64,000 bases of DNA from Antedon mediterranea (Eukaryota; Echinodermata; Crinoidea; Comatulida; Antedonidae). The DNA lies in assembly GCF_964355755.1 (NCBI RefSeq), contig NC_092670.1, forward strand, positions 37,249,795-37,313,794. Reading direction: 5' to 3'. Shown here one piece after another: positions 1-12,895 of this stretch (within the stretch, counting starts at the first letter, position 1; each line of letters starts with the position of its first letter). Below the pieces are notes generated by a model that worked only from the letters and a program-made list of their open reading frames with translations, made no database searches and was not told the DNA's origin. The position numbers and the translations under genes are program-made.

Positions 1-1127
1 GGAGCATTGAAGACTAGTTCTGCATATTTAATGACTTCAAGGCCAGGCTTAAGGAACTCATTATGATTGGATAGAAATTTCTGTTGAAGCACAGTGTCAA
101 AGGTCATTTGAGAGGATTACATGATCACATAATTGACCCCCAAGATTCATCGCCATAGTTATTACGGGCTAATATTATGGAAAAGTCTTTAGCGTTGCAA
201 GCATTTACGGAAATGACTTTGAATGATAAAAAGCGTGATTTCTAGCTGCAGTAAACATTGTGCGTGTAACATTGTATCCTAAAGCTTAGCAAAGATTTTA
301 ATTTGGCAGCTTGCCAACATTCAAATTTAATACTTTATAATTCATTGATGTGATATAAGAGTCGAAACTGAGATTCTCTGATTTTCCAAAGTGCTTTTGA
401 ATATTTCCCTCTCGATTTTGTTTTATTTGACTTTATAATTTTTAGTATAAATCATAATCCACCAGAATACATGAATGCCACATGTTTATCAGATTGTCTT
501 GCAATTTAATGGTCAAAATGAATGATAAACTACAATCATTAAATCTGTAGCAATACTATTTTTAAAAAATGAGTTACCTCTTTTTTTTTTTATATATCTT
601 GTCGAAAAAATTAAAATATTCCAAATAAAATAATGAATGTATTTCATTAATAGATTTCCTTAATGTTTTCTTGTTAAGTAATGATATGCTGTAACACAAG
701 TTAAAATATTCTTAATAAAATAACGACAATATTTCATTAATAGATTTCCTTTAATAATGTTTTGTTTTTAAGTAACTTCAGTTAAGATATTTTTTATTTC
801 AATCATATTTGTACTAATATTTTAATATGCAGTTGCACAAGTTAAAAAGTAACTAGGAAATCTATAAAATATGAACGGACTTATTTGTTCTTAGGTCTAG
901 CACAGGTCATGAATAGAATTTCTGCTTTTATACAGAGACACAATGCCTGAGCAGTGTTCTGTTCTGAGCCTAGTGATAGAAAAGGATTCTTCATAATAAT
1001 GATAATAATAACAAGTTTGATTGATATTTGTGCAGTTTTATATTTTGTGTATGTTGGATTTGGAGTTACAGATATTTGGTTATTTGGCTTCCCATAGTTA
1101 TATTTAATGCTTTGTTTGGTCCTTATG

Positions 1128-1372
1128 ACTTCCCATATTTATGTGTGTGATATATTTTGGCTCTAATGACTTCCCATATTTATGACTGATATATTTTGGC
1201 TCTAATGACTCCCCATATTTATGTGTGTGATATTTTGGCTCTAATGACTCCCCATATTTATGTGTGTGATATATTTTGGCTCTAGTGACTTCCCATATTT
1301 ATGAGTGTGAATGTGATATATTGGGTTCGATATATTTTGGCTCTAATGACTCCCCATATTTATGTGTGTGAA
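1128..1372. repeat. About 40-bp tandem repeat
   Basis: GGCTCTAATGACTTCCCATA+TTTATGTGTGTGATATATTTT repeated about six times with small indels. Confidence 0.8.
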
Positions 1373-1455
1373 TGTGATACTTTTGTTTTTATTTATTTAT
1401 TTATTTATTTTGCCCTAATTACTGCAGTAATGCCCATTTTTATATTGGTGTGTGA

Positions 1456-1632
1456 TATTTTAAAAGTGAGGCTATCTATTGCCAACAAAGTCGTAACGCA
1501 GAGCCAAATTGGCAAGTTCAACATCCTGGACGTAGGAAGGTTCTCGCTCCTGTCAGCAACTCTTTCATTTTGAAATGGATATCGCAGTTTGTGAAACTGA
1601 TAGCTTGTAATAGTGCTAATCTACGAATCATT
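1456..1632 (+). other. Coding-like island, possible terminal exon of an unknown gene
   Basis: An open frame without ATG, bounded by TGA upstream and TAA at 1630, reads CQQSRNAEPNWQVQHPGRRK then VLAPVSNSFILKW. It is GC-richer than its surroundings. I do not recognise it. Another frame in the same stretch is also open, and no convincing acceptor was found, so it may be a repeat relic. Confidence 0.2.
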
Positions 1633-3124
1633 TAACATTTTCACAATTATACAGTAGAAATGGAAAAAAAATTACTGTAAATGAACCTTTCATATATAAG
1701 TTTCTGTTGTAAGAGTAAATCGTGTATCTTCATTCTAAAGTTGTAAGAGTCTTTCACCAGTTCTGCCAAATCAAATCAAACGTCAATAATGTTTCATTTT
1801 CACAACGCTCCACGCCAATCGATATGCGCGTAGCTGTGTAAAACCTAAACATTGACGTTCAATTTGATTTTTCGGCGCCGGAACCGTGCTGAAAGGTCAT
1901 CTAGAACACACTAATTACATGGTAAAAAGAATAGTTTCCCAGTAAAAATAATATATTCATGTAAAGGCCAGGTGCGAGCAAAAAATTTCTATTGATCATA
2001 CATTCCAATAATTATCGATCTATAGTTTCCCCTATGTTTCATAATTTTTGGGATTTTATTTGTGTTACACGAGTTTGTTGAAAATAAGCACTTTCTTATC
2101 AGTGGGGGGATAGTTCAAATTACACAGTAAAATCTCTATTCGTTTGTACACACATTTTGTAAATAGAGAGGCATTTTAAAAAGCTATGAAAAATAAACGG
2201 TGTGGTAAAAAATGTTATCAGATGACTAAATATAGGTAATATAACTTGAATATTACATTTCTGATATTTTTATTCAACTTCAGATTTTTATTTTCATGCT
2301 ATAGCAAAAATTATCCACCGCATATCCACCATCTTTTTTCACCGTCTAGGGAGTCACCAGATATGTTATTACATTAGGTTAACTACCTAACTACTGAAAA
2401 AAAGTCTCCCTGGTTTTTATGGAAGAATTTTGCCAAATTTTGTATTTGACCATATTAAGTGAAATTCATGTTTTTTCGTCTCGATTTCTGTTACAAATAT
2501 TTGATTTATGTACAATTAACCAAATATTAAATTTAAAATTCATGCCTGTACCTGAGCTTTAAGGTACATTTGTGTCATTGTGCATCAGCCCAAACATGAC
2601 ACAATTACGTCTTCAAGTTGGTATGATTTATACCTATGTCAGTTACTATGATACTTATTTTCATCATTCTTTACAATCACTTCTTGAGAACCTATGACAA
2701 TAGTTCAAAAGCTAAGAACCTACAGTGAATACAAAATAAACATAAATAGATCTACGCTGATTGAAAACCTGTGCCTATACTCCCAACAGACTCCACACAA
2801 TTAAGTGTATCCTTTTATAGTTTTGCCTACTTTGTAACATATGTCCATTCAGTTCATAGCCTGTAGCGTTAAAAATTCCAATTATTATCATTATTATGCT
2901 TATTATTAACAATTGCAAACAAAAGCCTTTGTATATTGTATTGTTTGCAGGCAGGTTTGTCCTCTAACGTGATGTAATATATTTATATAATAGTACAAAG
3001 AAAAAGAAAAAGTTTGATTTCAGAATGCTATTGGAGTCTATATTAGCGATCACCCAGTTAGATAAATGTGTGCTGTATGTAATTCAAACGTATTTAATAA
3101 ATTTATTGGTTTTTTTTTTCTTTA

Positions 3125-3360
3125 TTTATAAATCCAAAGGCAAATTACTGAAAACATGACAATGGTGTGGGTATCAGTGGCTGGATCTCAATGGAGATAC
3201 AAAAAAAAAAGCGAAAAGCTAAATCAAAACGATAAGTAAAACAGCCAGAAAAGTTAGCAGAGCTTTCAGTCAACACTAGCCCTTCATATATATATATATA
3301 TATATATTTTTTTTTTTTATATATTTGGTTTTCAAAGGACTATTGTCTATCATCAGTTAC
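3125..3360. repeat. Dispersed repeat, also at 24118-24236
   Basis: CAAATTACTGAAAA ... GGATCTCAATGGAGATA ... AAACAGCCAGAAAAGTT is shared with a coactivator intron. The copy here continues through (TA)n to GGACTATTGTCTATCATCAG. It may be the end of a retroelement (Penelope-like or LINE); class unproven. Confidence 0.5.
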
Positions 3361-4797
3361 ATTACTCATTTCTTTTGTAACATTTGTGGAAACATATACA
3401 GTACAAAAAATTCATAAAAATGTTAAAAAAATATTAAGTACTGTATATAAATAAATTGTAAAAAAATTTGAATGAAAATAATAATCGTTCAATATTCTTA
3501 GTTGTAATATTTTTTTCTGATAAACAGAATTACTTTTATTATTATTTATATCATACTGTATATATATTTAGCAAATAAAATGTTATACACTGACCAAACA
3601 TCTTTGGCCGATTCATATTAAATTATGTTGATTCTACACACGTATACAGTATATGTACACGTGATGCGTGCTTCTGAGACATAATTATGTGCAAGTTAAT
3701 ACACATCAAGTTTGCGTGTTTCTAGCAACACATTAAAAATATTTAGAAACCTCATTATGATTAGCTTGATAAATAAATATTAATTTTAATTATATTTTTT
3801 GTAATTAATTAATAATAAACATAGAAATGTTAATAAAACATATAATGTTTATATAATTCTTTAAATCACAGGATTACAATTGATTCAAATTAGGTGGATT
3901 ATAACCAAGAGCGATACTATAATATTCAGTTTTTGTTTTTAATAGATTTAAAATTAGTAAATTTTCATCAAAATATACTAAACCCCAAGGTTAGAATTAT
4001 CATGACATTTAAACCTTTAAAACAACATACAAAATCCAAATGTCAGACTGCGTTTTTTTTTCTATTTTCAAAGCCATGATATTAAAACTAGTTGATCTCT
4101 TTATTCCACACTGCGAATATTAACTGCCTTGAAAAATAAATTGCCCCAGACATTTATCAGTTAATGTGTGTGATATAGCTTGTTTTGCATGTTTTGTGGT
4201 TGATGCTGCTGCCTACTACAATGAATAAAATGAGTCAATTCCTTGCTTTGTGTTGTTGTAGTAGTCGTCGTCGTTAGTTAAACCTACTGTACAAGGATAG
4301 TCTATTGAGCAGCTAGCAACACACTCACTGCATCATTGCATTATGAACAATAAACAGTTATTGTTCTCCTATAGCATTATGGTGTCAATAAACCTATAGG
4401 TTTTTATACATTGTTGGATTTATAATTGTTGTACAAGGATCTAAATGTTGGATTATTACCTCTTGAGTAAGTGGCTATGTATTATTTTCCATTTTGTACT
4501 GTACATGTTTATATATTGTTTTAATATTGTGATTAAATATGTGCCGCCAGCAGTGTAGAGGATGTAATAATACTATTTCTTGTGACATAATTACATTATA
4601 TACTATGGTATAGGTAGAGCAATGTGTATATTTTATTGCATATTATTATATAAATATTCAAGCATTTTATTTTCAAAATAGAACATTTTTATTTAAGAAA
4701 ATGTCCTACAAATTTTGAAAATTTCAGAGCTGATTTCATTTGTAAATGATTGTTTTTAATTTGAAAGTTTAAGCACATTAGTTCGGTTTCAGTACCA

Positions 4798-4945
4798 TAA
4801 AGCTAGTTTGACAAAAAAAACGTGTGATGTGCCCAAATATGATAGTGATATACCCAAATATGGTAGTGATATACCCAAATATGGTAGTGATATACCCCAA
4901 TATGGTAGTGATACAACATCATCATGTCCATATATGGGCACAACA
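4798..4945. mobile_element. Family-1 MITE, ends lost, internal 24-bp unit amplified
   Basis: It has CTAGTTTGACAAAA and GTGTGATGTGCCC at the left and ATCATCATGTCCATATATGG at the right. Between them AAATATGGTAGTGATATACCC is repeated about four times. The AGCTCTGTCTACACTATCAA ends are missing. Confidence 0.8.
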
Positions 4946-5083
4946 CCAGTGCAATGGCAAGTCTTCAATGTGTATAGGCACACAATCACCAGTAGTACAA
5001 TGGCCCTTGTTATTAATATATAGGACTCTAGGGATTGTGTCTTTAACTTAGTGTGAGCATAGGACAATGCCCCAACCTCTAGG

Positions 5084-5303
5084 AACTATTTAACTTACAA
5101 CTCCACCCTCTGCCAACTGTAGAAGTTATAGTTCAAACCTCCACCATTACCTGTACATACTATTTGTTATTACTCCACCCTCTGCCAACTATTTAACTTA
5201 CAACTCCACCCTCTGCCAACTGTAGAAGTTATAGTTCAAACCTCCACCATTACCTGTACATACTATTTGTTATTACTCCACCCTCTGCCAACTATTTAAC
5301 TTA
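5084..5303. repeat. 103-bp tandem duplication
   Basis: AACTATTTAACTTACAACTC through ACTCCACCCTCTGCC occurs twice without visible change, then a partial third copy begins at 5290. Confidence 0.85.
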
Positions 5304-5924
5304 CAACTTCAACCTTTAGATACTATTTAACTTATATTCTTAACTGTACACAAAGTACATCATTGTTTATAGAATATGTGAGTTATGTCTTGTACTTTTG
5401 TAGTACACTATGAAGTGAGTTAAATTACTGAACCACAAATACCAGTTAATTAATCTCAATAAATTCAAAACTATTATTTTTGGAAGGGTTATTTGACATG
5501 GTTAGTTTTTGCTGCTGAATAGCCATACATACATGATTTAAATGCCGATATTCAACTTGAGTTTTTTTGTGTTTTTTTTTTTTTTCATCACAGAAGACCC
5601 ATCTATTGACACAATCCATTCTGTAATACCCAAGTATATGTGCTAGTGAAAGTGTTGTTGTGGTTTGGCATTGAAGCATAGTTCTTAGTACAGCAGGTGG
5701 GGGGAAATATGATAGGATAGTCAACTTGCTAAAATTAGTTTCTCTGCAGTTTTCTAGTTTCAGAGTACATTTTTTCAACCTATCTATGGGAATTATGATG
5801 TTATCTATCAGAATTTTGTCAGTGGTTGTCTCATTTTTTCCAATCTAACTAATTTTAATTTTAACCTCTACAGTAATTATCCGTTCCTTAGTGAATTTCC
5901 TTTGAATTCTTTTATCCTCTTTTC

Positions 5925-6265
5925 TTCTCATTTTCCTTTTTATTTTTTTACATTTTCCCCTTTTCCTTAGCTAATTTTTTCTTCTTTCCTTTCATTTTTT
6001 CTTCTTTCCTTTCATTTTTTCTTCTTTCCTTTCATTTTCTCTTCTTTTCTTCTCATTTTTTCTTCTTTTCTTTTCATTTTTTCTTCTTTTCTTTTCATTT
6101 TTTCTTCTTTCCTTCTCATTTTTTCTTCTTTCCTTCTCATTTTTTCTTCTTTTCTTTTCATTTTTTCTTCTTTTCTTTTCATTTTTTCTTCTTTTCTTTT
6201 CATTTTTTCTTCTTTCCTTCTCATTTTCTCGTTCCTTCTCATTTTCTTTTTTTTTCTTCTTTTCT
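5925..6265. repeat. Polypyrimidine minisatellite
   Basis: About 15 units of CATTTTTTCTTCTTTTCTTT on the plus strand, nearly free of purines for 300 bp. The open frame on the minus strand (Lys/Glu/Met-rich) is a product of the repeat. Confidence 0.85.
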
Positions 6266-6862
6266 TTCTTTTTCTTTGTTTTTCTTCATGACTCTTTCAT
6301 CTCAAGTTTTTCTATTTTCTTTTTCTTCATTTTCAATTTGCTTCTTCTTCCCATAATCTTAAACTTTCTACCTACCTTCCTAAGATGTTGTTATTTTACA
6401 GTTTTAAATGTCAACATGTCTTACCATAATGCATTATTAATGGCATATCCAGTCATTAGTTATCACCTTGTTCATCACTGCTACTACTGTACGCTATATC
6501 TTTATTTTATTCACTCAGTTCCTATCCTATTTTAAGCATACCGTAGGAATCTTTGCGGTGTCTGGTCTGTGCATAAGCACACATACAGTATGTGTCATAA
6601 TTTAGAAAATAAAGCATATTTGTTGTTAACACTGCAATGAGAATTAAAGCAGTCGGCCTAGCCTTTTTATTTTTACGAAGATATTCACTTCAAAATGGTA
6701 AATATAACAATGTGTACAAAAGGAATATAAAAAGGTAGCAATATTAAAAGGACTAGAACATTTAACTGACAAGTATGACGTTACATAACATTACCTCAGA
6801 AACAATTGTATATTAATTATCTTTATTTCCTTTTTGGAAACACATTGGTGTACCACAAACCT

Positions 6863-6953
6863 AAAGCTCTGTCTACACTATCAAACAAGTGTGATGTGCC
6901 AAAATATGGTAGTGATATTTTTCCAACTAGTTTGATAGTGTAGACAGAGCTTT
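6863..6953. mobile_element. Family-1 MITE, short copy
   Basis: Inverted ends AAAGCTCTGTCTACACTATC / GATAGTGTAGACAGAGCTTT enclose only about 50 bp, so the middle is deleted. Confidence 0.9.
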
Positions 6954-7305
6954 GCTCACCTAGAGTAGTAGGTACCATTTTAATGGTTACATTGTAACTG
7001 TTTGCCCTGATTCAATTTGGGAGGGTCAAGAGGATTAATGTATCAAAAATGAAAGTTACTTTGAAGGGTGGGTTGTTGTCACACTAACCTAATTACTGCG
7101 TTTCTTATTAGAACGTACAGGTTTTTAACCTCCTGTTCCTTCCTGTGTTATTCTCAATGAAGTTTAGAATTTGTTGCATCGTTTATTTGTAAATTAAAAA
7201 ATGCATCACAAGACAATATATATGTATTTTGTCTCTCCCCTAGTCCTATTAGTTGACAGTCTTCCACCTACCTGTATAGTTTGACAGTCTTCAATCCACC
7301 AAGCC

Positions 7306-8383
7306 GGGTGTCACGAAAGCTCAGACCACGAAAGCTCAGACCCCCTAAGACCTAAGATCACGAAAGCTAAGACCCAACACCTAAGATTACAAATACTAAG
7401 ATATACTACAGATTAAAAACAATACTTGTTAATCCATACATAATTTTAAACACAGTAGGTTTCATTTATTACCATAAATATAATTTAATACTACCGCAAA
7501 ACATAGATAAACTCACATTATTTTCGCCCGTTGAGTAAATGTATATTTTTTCTTTACAACAAACAAACTTGACGGGTTGTTTGTTGCTATATATTTACTC
7601 CATTGTGTTGGTTCAGAGGATGTTTTTCTTACGCACCTGCCTTTCTTGTATTTTGACTCCAAATTTGTTGACTAACTTTATCCTGAACACCACACTTTAA
7701 AATTAGGACTTATAAGTACTTTCAGAAGGAGAAACACATAATAACAAATAAATAAATCCTTTAAATTGATGATTTTACATATGTGTTTCTTTGTATACTG
7801 TAATGTAACTCCTCGAGCTCCCACCATGCTCAATGTTTTTGTTTCCATGGAGCGCCAAAAGAGCAACAATAATAGTACAAGCATAAAAACAGAAAGAAAA
7901 CGAAACAAAAAAACTTATCATGATTTTTAAATTAAAATTTATTTGCCAGTATTTATTTCTTCGTACTTGCATGATTATACTATTATCATTACAATTTTAA
8001 TTTTACATTGTTCCATCCACACTGTAGATGGACTCCACAGAGTTTTCAGCCCTCTATATAATTTTTGCTCTTTTGACGTTCCATAGAAACAAAAACATTG
8101 AACATGGGGTAGGCCTACTGTAGTACTGTAGGCTAATCATTTTGTGTGCGAGAAAAACGTCTGTAAAATCATCAATTTAAAAATGTATTTGTTAATTTTT
8201 ATGTGATTCTTTTTCATGAAAGTGCCAATTCTAAGGTGTGGTATTCAGAATAAATGTTGGGAGTTAAAATACAAGGCAGGTGCGAAAGATAAATATTTGT
8301 AATCTTAGGTGTTGGGTCTTAGCTTTCGTGATCTTAGGTCTTAGGGGGTCTGAGCTTTCGTGGTCTGAGCTTTCGTGACACCC
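7306..8383. mobile_element. Long-TIR transposable element (1078 bp) in a minisatellite, 10-bp target duplication
   Basis: The ends are inverted repeats of about 95 bp, starting GGGTGTCACGAAAGCTCAGA and ending with its complement. An inner pair, CATGCTCAATGTTTTTGTTT / AAACAAAAACATTGAACATG, extends the symmetry. The direct repeat CCACCAAGCC lies exactly outside both ends (7296-7305 and 8384-8393), fitting a Mutator-like 9-10 bp duplication. No transposase is visible, so it is non-autonomous. Confidence 0.8.
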
Positions 8384-8940
8384 CCACCAAGCCCTATAGT
8401 TTGACAGTCTTCCACTCACCAAGCCCTATAGTTCGACAGTCTTCAATCCACCAAGCCCTATAGTTTGACAGTCTTCAATCCATCAAGCCCTATAGTTCAA
8501 CAGTCTTCAATCCACCAAGCCCTATAGTTTGACAGTCTTCCACTCACCAAGCCCTATAGTTTGACAGTCTTCAATCCACCAAGCCCTATAGTTCGACAGT
8601 CTTCCACTCACCAAGCCCTATAGTTCGACAGTCTTCAATCCACCAAGCCCTATAGTTTGACAGTCTTCAATCCACCAAGCCCTATAGTTCGACAGTCTTC
8701 CACTCACCAAGCCCTATAGTTCGACAGTCTTCAATCCACCAAGCCCTATAGTTTGACAGTCTTCAATCCACCAAGCCCTATAGTTTGACAGTTTTCAATC
8801 CACCAAGCCCTATAGTTCGACAGTCTTCCACTCACCAAGCCCTATAGTTCGACAGTCTTCAATCCACCAAGCCCTATAGTTCGACAGTCTTCAATCCACC
8901 AAGCCCTATAGTTTGACAGTCTTCCACCTAGCTGTATAGT
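8384..8940. repeat. 32-bp minisatellite, about 17 units
   Basis: The unit is GCCCTATAGTTTGACAGTCT plus TCAATCCACCAA. Variants alternate TTTGACAG / TTCGACAG and CAATCCACC / CCACTCACC. Degenerate units at 7240-7305 show that the array continued before the 1.08-kb element inserted. No spacers of unique sequence, so it is not a CRISPR. Confidence 0.9.
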
Positions 8941-11750
8941 TCGACAGCCTTTTTGACAGTTTTCCACCTAGCCCATATAATAGTTTGGCAGTCTTTATAT
9001 TTAAATTAAATGTTTTTTGCTAAAGCTCAGGGAATAATTTCGCCAGTGTAGCATAGCAAAAAGCTATACAAAACAACCTTTTTGCTACACATTTCTACAA
9101 TTGTGTAGCAAAAAATACAATACAAAACTATGTTTCTTTACCAAAAAATCAGTTTGATTGCTAAACAAAATTTCCAAATGAAATTTTTCCCTGAAGCTAT
9201 TATGATATATAGAATTTTCCAACTAAATGTATTATTGGTATTACTATTTTAGCATAGTAAAACCCTTTTTATATATGGAAAGATCTATTGAATACTTTTG
9301 TTTTAACTTTCGAACGACTTTTGTTATTTAACCCATTTCTTGAAATGCGAAATTATATTTTAAAAGTTCAACTGCAGTTTAAAAGTCTGGTGAAATACTA
9401 TTAACTAATCATTACTGCTAAAGATTTCAAATGTATCATCCATCTTTCCTGCATATCCTTACATTTTATGCCAGTTTTCAAGCTGGTAATTTATGAGAAC
9501 TTGGATGTTGCCTCCTGAGATTTTCAAGGTAACCAATCATAGGAGTTTGCAGTACATTCCAAAAGCCTGCTTGGTAGGCTCCCTGGGGAGGCTGTGAAAT
9601 ACTGGTTTATTGGTGCTCTACCAAAAATACACAGCTGTAATAGGTGTGTGCCATACAGTACAATGACAGACCTTTTTATTTACCAGTTTTCAATGTTCAA
9701 AATCTTTTTATTAAAAAGAAAAGTAATGTATTTTCTTTAAAAAATTTTTAAAGTATGTCTCACTAAGTCTACATAAGTAGAAGTATTCATCAGTTGTTTG
9801 GTGCATAACTAAATACCATAAAGCAGTTTACCATTTTCACATTATTATATATTTTAAAAGCCTTTTAATTTATTGGACAGAATTACAGTGTAGTTGATTT
9901 AATATGGCGGCTGAAAAAATGCTAAATGGTAGTACTGTATTAAAGCACCATTACTTTATTGTCACCCTAGCCTGTAGCCAGGAAAGCTTCAAGGGTGGAA
10001 TGAAGCCCCTTTTTGCTGTCCCCTTTCAAAATAGAGATCAGAAGATAGTCACTAGGCTAGCTCATGATAATGAAGCTACAGTAGTACGATTAGAGAAAAC
10101 CCTGGAAGTAGGACTTTTTGTAGTGTGACTGTGGGTTGATAATTTTTCCATAATTATTGTGTTTTCTGGGAATTTTCCATAATTTTAGACAAAATTGTAA
10201 TTTTCCGTAGTTGTGTTTATCGTAGTTTTATCTCCATTTTCGTAATCCGTATTCCGCTGAATTTCTGTAGTAAATTTGACGTGTTCCATAGGTTACTGAT
10301 TTTTTTTTTCTTTAAAGAACCTTCATATTTAAAAATTCTGACTTGTCACCGCTGCCCTACTACTAGCAATGTTTGAATTATTAAAATCAAAGAAATGACT
10401 TGTCATTCACTCAATGATGTTGTGTTCATAGTACATTATTTCTAATCTACTTTGTCATCTTATTATCGCTCAATAAAACTACATTTATAAAATAATTATT
10501 TGCATCTTCAATGACTCTCCATGTCTTTTTTTTTCAATATTGTGTTACTCTTCTGGTCACTTCACTAACATCACATGATGTACTGTACATATTCTAGTTA
10601 TAGGAATTTACTACTCTGCTTGTATGTGATACTGTAATATTGATACAAATATGTAAATAGTAGCACAGATGGTAGTGTTGGATGCGTGAATGACAGACAC
10701 ATGCAGAGACAAACATCTTAAAATGATCAATGATTATGCTTATTATCCAAAAGCATCAACAAAGGATAATAAAATATTAAATATGATTAAATATGTTTTA
10801 ATTAATTTTAAATTTAAAATGTATTTTTATTTGATATTTATTACTAATTAGGTTATAATTAATAATAATTTAAAGATGTATTGTTCCCAAACGTAAAAAA
10901 ATTAAGATAAAAATAAAACAAACAATTTTGTAGTTTTGTAATTCATTTCAATATTAAAAAAAAAATAAAAAAACATGGTTTAACTTAATAAAAATATAAA
11001 ATAAACAGTTAAATTTAACTAAAAACCAGTTCTCTGACAAGCAATTAATTAATGTTTTAGGTAAATAAATATCAAATTACGAAACAAATAATGTTAACTA
11101 TTTAGATGTGGTACTATTATTATTTTACATTTTTGTTTTGTTTAAGAATATTCAATTACTGTAGGTAGGTTTTAGTACCACGAAAGATTTAATGTGTACA
11201 AAGTTCTTGAAATTGTCTTTTTATTACCATTCTAAGAAAAGAATAACTCATCATACTTATCCGTGTTGAAATTATTCATGGAAATAACATTGCTATGTTT
11301 ACTAGTCTGTGCAAGAAAAGACATTAAAATATTATTATAAAGAGACAAATCTATTCAGAAAATATTACAATTTAATCTATTTTTTTAAACATTAAAAATA
11401 TAGTTTATACAGCTATTTAAAGAAGAAATAATATAGTTTTATTACATTTTATAGAATAGAAGATTATATTTCAGATCAGATACGATAGTAGCATCAACAA
11501 TTGGTAATCATGCATTGATGCACTACTTGACAAAAATACTGATACACATAGCCAGGTATAAAACCTCAGATAAACCTGCATGATAACACATCTATCCCCC
11601 AAGGAATGTCATGTTGGCACAAGTATTGAGTACATAACCATGAATGGACGTTTGTAATAGACAAAAATCATCATAATTTATTAACATTAAACCTATTGAT
11701 TGGAGATACAGATCACGAATGTGATAGAATTAAAATTATTATTTGACAAC

Positions 11751-11894
11751 TAAACTCTCTCTACACTACACAAAAAATGTGATGTGCTCATGGTCACTAT
11801 GATGTCATATCACTGCCATATTTGGGTATATCACTACCATATTTGGGCACATCACACTTTTTTTGTCAAACTAGTTTGAGTGTAGACAGATCTT
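11751..11894. mobile_element. Family-1 MITE
   Basis: Diverged left end TAAACTCTCTCTACAC, middle ATATCACTACCATATTTGGG, right end CTAGTTTGAGTGTAGACAGA. Same family as 6863-6953. Confidence 0.8.
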
Positions 11895-12623
11895 AACAGA
11901 AATTACTAACAGAAACTAATGTTAAGGAACCAACCTTTTAGAAATAGAAATGTAATATTCTATTATGATACAAAATAGTCAGAAAAAAAATGTTACTTTT
12001 TAGGGTTCAGATTTTAACTTTGTTTGAAGTTTTTGGCTAAAATTAAGTTTTGCAAAATAATCAATAGAATATAAATAAAATTAAATCTTCGATGACAAAG
12101 TTCATTCCGTATGTTTTGATAGATAAAGCCTCAAGTTTTTTTACTTAAGCACTTATTAACTATCTAGACTTAAGCACAAAGCTAGTTAAATGCCAACCCT
12201 GGTTCTTAAAAATCTCTAAAATCCTTTAGGCCTATTTTTATTCCTATTCTTTCATTAACTCAAGCTTAATTATATTGGAGCCTATTTTTTGATTTGCCAC
12301 GACAATTATGTGGCAACAAATCTTGTTGCAGTTTACATGCATAATTTCCGTATATCTACTTTGTATAGTTTAATGCGTTTAAGGGAACTAATCAGATGAT
12401 ATGTTTTATTGGAGTTGACGACTAACCATTTCTATTTAAATTCTCTGCGGCTTTACACTTTTACAGACTTGAAAATAACATAATCTTTATTTTATTTATT
12501 TTATTTATTTATTTTATGTCTTTAGGCAATGCGTACATTTATTGCCTGCTTTGAAAGCAATGGTCATAGGTTGAATTATATTTGCTTTGTTATCCTTTCT
12601 TTTATTAAACACAATAATTTATT

Positions 12624-12895
12624 TATAGATATATTGTCCATGAACATTAAAGATTAATAAAATAAGACTTTTGATTCGGCCCTTTTTCAGTTTTAATAAA
12701 GTAATTTACTTCAATAGAAAACAAACAAACAACAACAACAACAATAATGCCACTTATTAAAAGGCAAAATAAATGGTTATATTTAACCAATCCGACTGAA
12801 ACAATTTGTCTACTTCTTGCCTTAAAAATAATTATGTGACATTAAAATGACATATTAAAAAAAAGTTTGTTTTTTTTTTCATGGGGACTATTATG
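12624..12895. mobile_element. Family-2 MITE copy, right end decayed
   Basis: TATAGATATATTGTCCATGA, ATTAAAGATTAATAAAATAA, ACATTAAAATGACATATTAA, TCATGGGGACTATTATG. Confidence 0.55.

Noticed and set aside
6012-6242. Lys/Glu-rich ORF on the minus strand
   Set aside because: Produced by the polypyrimidine repeat.
8384-8940. Regular repeats that might look like a CRISPR array
   Set aside because: Units are contiguous 32-bp repeats with no unique spacers, in a eukaryotic genome.
9904-10128. 74-codon ORF starting MAAEKMLNGS
   Set aside because: No splice-compatible neighbours, no recognised family, and typical of a chance frame. Left out.
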